Of a stretch of 64,000 nt of DNA, positions 56,823 to 64,000 are shown one piece after another (position 1 is the stretch's first letter; every line of letters starts with the position of its first letter). Where the stretch lies: the NCBI RefSeq assembly GCF_963966145.1, contig NC_091054.1:9176001-9240000 (forward strand), read 5' to 3'. A program made the position numbers and the translations under genes. The notes below the pieces were generated by a model. That model saw nothing but the letters and a program-made list of their open reading frames with translations, had not been told where the DNA came from and did no database searches. Origin of the DNA: Tenebrio molitor (lineage: Eukaryota > Arthropoda > Insecta > Coleoptera > Tenebrionidae).

Positions 56823-59799
56823 ATGGGACAATCTTTTTTGTGTGAATCATTTTCCTCAAAAATTGATAAAACAAGAAGGAAAAATGAAACAATCCATCAA
56901 TCTCTACCTACTTCCATGGACTATGAGAAACAATCCGGATCACAAGATAGTCAACCTGATGGATCTCAACGATTACGTTGTACTCTATGTCCTGGAAAAT
57001 CATTTAAGGATAACAACAGATTGAAAATTCACGTAGATAAGTATCATTTCGATAATAATCTATCAACTTTTTCTACTTCTTCTTCAACCGATTCAATAAC
57101 AAATTTGCTAATTAATTTGAAATCTCAGTTACCAACTATTAGAAGAATTCCAAAAGCTAGCAGACATTTAGCTGCAGATAAATTAAGTTCCATTATTAAT
57201 AATTGTCTTTCGACCAAATCATTATCATCCTTTGAGAATCTTTTGCTTTTTTCGTATAGAGCTTTCAATGTAGCAGAGAAATCTGATAAGTCGTTGAATA
57301 AGCATATAAAAGAAAATCTTTCTAATTTTGAAGTACCTCAAATACGAACTGGTTCTAAGAAACGTACAAATTTATCATTAGCTAAGAAAGTAGAAGCAAA
57401 AGTAGCCGATTTTGATATCAGAGGAGCTGTTAAATTATTGTCCTCGGATGACTCATTAGCTTCATTCAACGAAGATGTTGCTGAAGAACTTAAAAAAAAA
57501 CATCCTTCACCATCTCGCGAACTTTTTTTCCCAGACCCTTTCAAACCAGGAGACATTAGTTTAATAGTCAATGAGCAAAACGTTCGAGAAGCTATCAATT
57601 CATTTCCAGCCGGTTCTTCACCAGGTTTAGATGGCATGAGACCACAATACTTGAAAGATATCATATCTTTGTCAGCGGGTGAAGCAGGTCAGAAGGCACT
57701 AAGAGCTTTAACCAAACTGTGCAATTTTTTATTATCTGGGCAACTTCCTTCAGAAATCTGCCATTTATTGTATGGCGCGTCTTTATGTGCCCTTAACAAA
57801 AAAGATGGAGGAATTAGACCGATCGCTATCGGAAACTGTTTGCGAAGATTGACCTCAAAGCTAGCCTGTTTTCAAAGTCGAAATATTGTAAATTCGTATT
57901 TATCTCCACACCAACTTGGAGTTGCAACTAAACTAGGATGCGAAGCAGCAATTCATACCACACGAACCTTTGTTAATAACGATTAAAACCGTGGCAAAGT
58001 TCTTCTTAAATTAGATTTCAAAAATGCCTTTAACTCAGTCGAGCGGGATTGTATTCTGAAAGAAGTCCAATGTCATACCCCACTTCTGTACCCTTATCTT
58101 TATCAATGCTATAGAAATCCTTCAACTTTATTTTTCGGTAATCATTTAATTTCTTCTTCTGTTGGAGCTCAGCAAGGAGATCCCTGCGGTCCCATGATTT
58201 TTAGTCTTGCCATTCAACCAATTATTTTATCTTTGGATTCTCAAATGAATATATGGTATTTAGATGATGGAACCTTAGCTGATTACCCAGAAGTAGTTTT
58301 ATCCGACTTTAAGAAAGTTATAAATTTATCTCAGGAAATTGGCCTTGAATTAAACTTTAACAAATGCGAGATCTTTTGCTGTTCTGGAGACACAGATTTA
58401 AAAGTCATAAAGGAATTTCAAAATTTAGCACCAGGCATTAAAATCTGTGACCGAGAAAGTTTATCTCTTTTAGGCTCTCCAATCTTTGACCAAGGTTTCA
58501 AAAACACCGTCGAAAAAACTATAATTACAGTTGAAAATCTTTTAAACAAAACTGAACTCCTTAACAGACACGTGGCTTATACTTTAATCAAAAACTGTCT
58601 TTTCATACCAAAATTTAATTTTTTATTAAGAACAACTCCATTTTGGAAATTTTCTAATTATGTTAATTCAATTGATTCTTCTTTAAAGTCTTGTTTAGAG
58701 AGAATACTTAATTTACGTTTAACTGATTTACAATGGCGTCAGTCCACTTTACCGATTAGATTTGGTGGTCTGGGAATTCGTCGCATTTCCGATATTTGCC
58801 TCCCTGCATTCCTATCTTCAATTAATGGGGTTAAAAAGCTTGTTTCTTTATTACTAAACTCAAAGGATAATGAGCTTAATATTCACCATTATGATGAAGC
58901 TTTAGCAGCCTGGGGTGTAGCAAATGAGAACGAAATACCAACAATTCCACAATTTCAGAAGAATTGGGATAATATTAATATCAAAGGAATAATTGCCAAT
59001 GACTTAATCTTTAATTCACCTAGAGACTTGGCTCGTTTTAAAGCTTTGCAATGCAGAGAATCAGGATCTTGGTTACATGCAATACCTTCTCCTAATATTG
59101 GTACTCTTTTAGATAACACTTCCTTCCAAGTTTGTATTGGTTTAAGATTGGGTTGTAATCTTTGTACACCTCATATTTGCAAATGCAATGCGAAAGTTGA
59201 CGAAATTGGCACCCACGGTCTAAGTTGTTTCAAAAGCAGTGGTAGATTTTCAAGACACACTGAAATTAATTCCATTATCAATCGGTCTTTAACTTCAATT
59301 CATGTGAATTCAACTTTAGAACCAAACGGACTGTCTCGGGATGACGGAAAACGCCCAGATGGGATGACTTTAGTACCGTGGATTAAAGGTCAACCTTTGG
59401 TTTGGGACGTTACTGTTGTAGATACACTTGCAGACAGTTACGTATTGAAATCATCTGAAGTCTCAGGTTTTGCCGCTGAAATGGCTTGCAAACGCAAACA
59501 TAGCAAATATAGTTCAATCATTTCGTCAAACTACGTGTTTAAAGGTTTAGCATTTGAAACCTTAGGCCCTTGGTGCAAAGAAGCCATCGATTTCATTAAT
59601 GTCATCGGAAACCGACTTATCGCGGAATCAGGCGATTCAAAATCAAAGAAATTCCTTTTCGAGAGGATTTCCCTTGCAATTCAACGTGGAAACGCTGCAA
59701 GCATTCGAGGCACTTTTCCAGATTCCGCAATATTATCGGAAATTTTTGTATTATAAAACAAAAATGTTTATGTAATTATGTTATACTTAATATATTAAG
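56823..59799 (+). mobile_element. Near-complete REL-type non-LTR retrotransposon
   Basis: One frame of 977 codons (56,823-59,756) is broken only by TAA at 57,984-57,986, so as read it yields 387 residues plus an unlinked downstream part. Near the N-terminus is a C2H2 finger (C53, C56, H70, H75). The reverse transcriptase has P-x-L-D-G-M-R-P near 57,625, F-K-N-A-F-N-S-V-E after the stop, Q-Q-G-D-P near 58,170, and Y-L-D-D-G at 58,257-58,271. The C-terminus has a C-x2-C-x3-H-x-C knuckle (about 59,157) and the restriction-like endonuclease core R-P-D (59,353) with W-D-V-T-V-V-D. This order (finger, RT, knuckle, REL) is that of R2/R4/NeSL/HERO-type elements; the exact clade is not resolved. A shared 3' end at about 59,799 matches the copy at 12.7 kb. 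Confidence 0.85.
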
Positions 59800-59811
59800 T
59801 GAAAAATTATT

Positions 59812-60071
59812 TAACCTCTTTTTAAAAATTTAAAAATTCTGGATTTAGGTAACACATTGGTAGTTGAAATTCAAAAAGGTATATTATTATACTCATGTCA
59901 TATCTTGAGGAAGTTCCTTAACATTGACACAGAACATAATAAAACACAACAAAGTCAAAATGTGGAAGCGAGACGCCGGTAATTATAGTGATAAGCACTG
60001 CACTATTACTTGATAGTATTATCCGTAATAGTGTATGTACTCCCGCAAAATTGCCGTGCCGCCGGGTGGTG
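59812..60071 (+). repeat. R4-like 3' end and tail repeat (copy 3)
   Basis: 59,812-59,875 resembles the degraded last codons of the 51.3-kb R4-like fragment, followed by the same tail as at 51,844-52,136 but without the hairpin insertion. It ends GCCGTGCCGCCGGGTGGT. Confidence 0.6.
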
Positions 60072-60106
60072 GAGGGTTAAGTTAAAATATCGCCAATTTT
60101 AATGAA

Positions 60107-60155
60107 TTGGAAGTCGCAATTTCTACCCTACGCGTAACCAATGCCCCACCCGGTA
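60107..60155 (+). repeat. GC-rich repeat, inverse partner of 50.45 kb
   Basis: GGAAGTCGCAATTTCTACCC, then 'acgcgtaaccaatgccccac' and 'ccggta'. See the - strand match at 50,452-50,498. Confidence 0.6.
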
Positions 60156-61199
60156 TATTACATGAACTGGCAAAATGTTTTCAATAAATTATTGCATTTT
60201 CACTTTTTCAATAGCTTCTCTAATTTCATTTTAAAAAATACATTTTTTTCCCAACGTATTTCCAAAGTAAGTCAGTTTTTAATATTTTTTTTCAATTTCT
60301 GAAATTACTTTACACCGGAAACGTGAATCTATTCACTGCTGCATTACGTAGAGTGCGGATATTGTCGGTTTCCTCCTCAAACACACCTCGCACCGCACTC
60401 GTCGATTACTTCCTCGCAGCAAATCCAAATTCCATCAAAAAACACACCGACATTTCCTTTCTTCTCCTGCACAACAACCCTCAATCAGTGGCAACCCCGC
60501 AGATGCCATTTCCCCCAGATTACCAGCGCTTTCCATAAAAAAATCGTCCTTTCCCTTAATGCGTTATGACGCTGCGGGCCTAGATAAATATTTCACATGA
60601 GACCTAGAGACCCTTGATTTTTGTTGACGTTTCATCTCCAATTCCGCTTCCAAGTCATCACTATAATGAGATTTGCGTGGAACCTCCACCAGTTCGGGCC
60701 AGACGAATGTTGATGCTCTCACGAACAACTCGCTATTCACGCGTATGAATAAATCAATAGAAATAAGAAAAACACGCTTTCGCCGCTAAACGCCACACAA
60801 ACACGAACGTTTGAAGGGGGCGGCGCAAATTAGAGCCAGCTGATGCTGATGGTGCATTTGCGAAACTATGTCCGCAGCGGTTAAGCAAACTGTTTGCTGT
60901 GCAAGGCGCTGTCGCTTTGGCTCCGTTTTTGCTCCGGAGTTCGGAAATTAATGTATCGGGGCGTAGACCGTATACACGGTTTGTTTAGGATTAAAATGCG
61001 AGTTTGATTTTTGACAGAAAGATGGAGATCTCTCCGTTGACGTCCTTGAACAGTTTAGGACGCTGCAAGCTGCAACATCTCTCTTTATTGAAAACCTGTT
61101 ATTGAACAGTGTTTTTTTTTTAATGTTTAAACAAAAACTAGGAATTGTATCTTGGTGTGGATAAAACAGAGAAAGCCCAATGTCGACTCATAAAACATG
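60156..61199. other. Spacer downstream of gene E
   Basis: AT-rich, then GC-richer from 60,320 to 60,960. A 71-codon frame at 60,323-60,538 has no recognised motif. Confidence 0.3.
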
Positions 61200-61231
61200 T
61201 TTATTCTTCGTGTTAAAAACTCTCAATATTC

Positions 61232-63177
61232 TTATGGTACCACTTTGACACTTTCTCTGTCCCTCTTGGCGAGGACGTCGTAGGCTCTCATGTAGATGTC
61301 TTCGTAGATCTGTGTCGTCTCCATCCTCTGCATGGCTTCCCTCGACAACTTCCTCATCAACTGTGGTTGGCGCTTAACACAACTATTAAAACCTTTCCTA
61401 GTTAGTTTATACACTTCACAAGTCTCAACAGCGATTACGTGTGCTGTCCTTTTTTGATCTTGCATGATAAGCGAAATTTCACCGAAATATGCGCCGTCTT
61501 GTAAGTGACAGACCTATCGTACAACCAAACTATTAGAAATGATTTTAGTACTTTGCGGTTCCACTACTTCTTTCCCTGAGGGCGTGAGTACCGCCACGGT
61601 TCCTGAATAGAGAAAGTACATGCAGTCCCCGGAACAACCCGCTTTGATTATGATGTCGTGAGGGAGGAAGACTTCGGTGTGGAGGTTGCTGATGATCTTG
61701 TTGAGCGCCTCTTGCGGCAGTTCCGAGAATATGTGGATGTTCTCGGTGAACCTCGACAAGATGTGCACGTTGATCTCTTGTCTGAGACGGTCTGAATCTC
61801 GATAATGAGAAACCGCACTGCTAAGGTACTCACCTGAGAGGAACCCCTTGATCTTGTTCTCCTCAAAGTAGGTCCGTTTGAACTTGTACTTGTAGTACGT
61901 GAGCAACCTGTTCCTGATCGCTTGCGGGACACGCTTCCGGAATATGTAACCTTCGAGCTGTTGCACTATGCCGAAGTACTTCGACTCCAAAGACCAGATT
62001 CGCAAGAACTTTGCGATCGCCGCCACTGCAAACACAAACACTCAACATTTTGACAACGAGTTTCGGAGGTGGTACCGGTGAGGAAGTAGATCACTATTTT
62101 ACCACCGATGTAACAACCGCAAGCCAATACCCTTTCTTCCCAAGCCAAGTGCTTACTGTTTCCTTGTTTGACACCTGAAATCTGTATCATTGTGTCAATC
62201 CTGAAGAGTTTCCGGTGGCAATTTACCAAGTATGTAACCGCAAGCTTTGTACATAGAGGCTATATACTTCTGCGTCCTGGATTTGTCGACGAGGTCCCAC
62301 TGAATAAGCCAGGACCTATCGAAGTACTTCCCCGACCAGTACTTTCGAAATTGTGGTAGGAGATATATGCCGCAACAAGTCCAATGACAGGTTAGAAAAA
62401 AGAAGAAAAAAGTCTCGCTTATCCTGAAGACAAAATTCTCGACTTTGAAGTACTAGAACAGGGAAGATTTGACGTGAGGGTTCTAGTCGGGTGTGGAGTG
62501 GTACCTGCGCCGTCGTTGACACGTACTTGAACGCCGTAACTAACCTAACTAGTTTGAGTAGACTGAGCATGTCTATCACGAAATAAAATGGAGCTCCCTT
62601 GTCGACCCAAACAGGATTGGGTATGGAGGACAACAGGTCAGCCGCGAAGTACACGCTCCTTAGGTAGTTCCTGCAAGGTTGTTCTAGTTAAGCCTGTTTT
62701 ACACTGAAGAATGTAAACCTTGCGATCTTGCCCGGGTCCATGATCACTTTGTTCTCCTTCTCGTCTAGGTACCCGGTGAAGAACCTCATGACAATGTCGC
62801 AAAGACAAAAACACTTGAGCACTATAGTGAAGCAAGTCAAAGACACGTAGTTGTTGGAGAAGGCGACGTCCACGGGGATGTGCACCATGCACGAGATGAA
62901 AACCACAGCCATCCACATCTCGTAGTAGAGCCTAGAAGAGTGTCAGAAGGTGTCGGCGAGGTCCACACGACCCTCACCTGAACATGCTGAAGCAGTGGAT
63001 GATGTTGGACTTGGAGTCCATCTGCTTCTTCTTCAGCCGTCTGATTTCCGTCAGGTTCTCGACGTAGTGCAAGGTTTGGGGGTTGCGCTCCGATATCAAC
63101 GTCGACAGTTTCAGTTTTCGAATGCATCTGGCTTTCCAGGGCGCGCTTGTCGATAAGTTCAAGCCCGGTAATGACAT
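61232..63177 (-). CDS. Channel-like gene E: divergent HCN/CNG-family protein with altered pore
   Basis: Exons in coding order: 62,978-63,177, 62,719-62,931, 62,505-62,670, 62,227-62,452, 62,076-62,174, 61,834-62,025, 61,568-61,791, 61,232-61,513; 533 residues from MSLPGLNLSTSAPW. An in-frame ATG at 63,321 would add 48 residues; the inner start is chosen because it lies nearer the paralogues' start and has AAC before it. The N-terminal domain is shorter and ends N-I-I-H-C-F-S. S4 keeps K-L-V-R and one Lys. The filter slot (265-269) is GYILG. The nucleotide pocket has F-G-E at 450-452 and Arg462 followed by T-A. The C-terminal tail is longer than in A-D. The exon 7 donor is read as GTAGTG directly after K-E, as in gene B. 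AATAAA (minus sense) is at 61,200-61,205. It is the most diverged of the five and lies 12 kb from D across the retroelement zone. Confidence 0.83.
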
Positions 63178-63321
63178 GTTGACAGTTTGCCAACCTGACG
63201 TTGACGGGCTTGAAGGCGGGCGGATGCGAGCAAGCCGCAACGTTTCGACGATTGCTGCGTAACGACCGGTCCTGCGGCTTTTTACGACGGATGCGATACT
63301 GTCCAAGTGGGAAAACTCCAC

Positions 63322-64000
63322 TCCTTTAAATTGCCGACGCGAGTCCTTCCCGATCCTGCGGACAAAGACGACTTCGCAATCCCCTATCGATCTACTTGCA
63401 GACGTGGCCTTTTTTGCCAGCTTGCGCTAATTATAGACGCTTATTCATAACGCTCTTGATTATTTTCTACACCAATGAACAATACATTATTACCATACAA
63501 ATCGAATTAACCGCGCCGCGAACCGATTAGTCTCCCTTTCCCATGCATATTCATACCCTTCTTGTCTTAAAGCTACACCGGACACAACCCCCAAACACTG
63601 GATCCCTCCATCAACTCCTTCCACCTCATTCTAAATCATCTCTCTAATTTTCTTTTCTAAAAACAATTTTTTATAAAAACGCAACATCCTTTTCTTCGTC
63701 AATCAATGCAACGAAACACACGAAACGTCTTTCTCCTCTCCAACCTCCTCATATAGTCATCTACAGGCGTCAGTAGCGCTTGCATTGCTGGTTGCCGCCT
63801 TACCAAGACTTAAGCTTCACGTGATGGCCTCCACGTACGATTAATAACCGGGCGTCCTCCCCATTACTCCCTGTCCCGATCTGACCGCCACACGAATTTC
63901 CCCGGGGACGGCGCTGCAGGTGTGCGGATGCAGCTCCATCAATAATTCCGTTTTTGTTGTGCGGTTTTCGATTCTGCGATTGTTTTATGGAGCGGCTCCA
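63322..64000. other. Region upstream of gene E
   Basis: Moderately GC-rich; contains no recognised gene. Probably regulatory DNA of gene E or a neighbour beyond the window; this is inference. Confidence 0.3.

Overview
The window is nuclear DNA from an animal with arthropod-like gene structure. Introns are short (about 42-60 bp), the intergenic DNA is AT-rich, one gene is a histidine-rich secreted (cuticle-like) protein with an insect-style TATA promoter, and the repeats are small TA-flanked inverted-repeat elements (MITEs) plus Tc1/mariner-like and R2/R4-type elements. An insect is the best guess, possibly a beetle; the order is an inference I could not test.

Layout. (1) 1-5350: repeats, several foldback hairpins and a dead Tc1-like transposase. 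(2) 5355-8523, + strand: a secreted histidine-rich protein gene whose exons 3 and 4 look mutually exclusive. (3) 8524-32,700: no convincing host gene. It holds MITEs, a mariner-like transposon (12,163-13,789) interrupted by a 5'-truncated retrotransposon, two nested DNA transposons (18.9-21.0 kb), a 0.74-kb tandem duplication (23.35-24.8 kb), palindromes and GC-richer blocks without recognisable genes. (4) 33,043-63,177: a cluster of five intact HCN/CNG-type channel-like genes, called A to E here. A is on the + strand at 33.0-35.3 kb. B, C and D sit head to tail on the - strand at 42.8-49.4 kb. E is on the - strand at 61.2-63.2 kb. Fragments of at least one further copy lie at 41.58-42.25 kb. 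(5) 50.4-60.2 kb, between D and E: a retroelement landing zone with a nearly complete restriction-like-endonuclease non-LTR element carrying one in-frame stop, a decayed copy, an R4-like fragment, hairpin MITEs, and a candidate short secreted-peptide gene with a duplicated last exon (54.7-55.45 kb).

The channel-like cluster is the main biology. All five genes have the same eight-exon plan (exons 2, 5 and 6 are 213, 99 and 192 nt in every copy) and encode about 533-549 residues: an HCN-type N-terminal domain, S1-S6, a C-linker and a cyclic-nucleotide-binding domain. In all five, the position of the canonical CIGYG selectivity filter is occupied by S/G-[L/F/Y]-[I/L/V]-L-G, and the S4 region is about 16 residues shorter and poorer in basic residues than I recall for HCN channels. 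The nucleotide pocket (FGE and the phosphate-binding Arg) is kept. The working inference is a local expansion of cyclic-nucleotide-binding, channel-derived membrane proteins whose permeation and gating are unlikely to be those of ordinary HCN channels.
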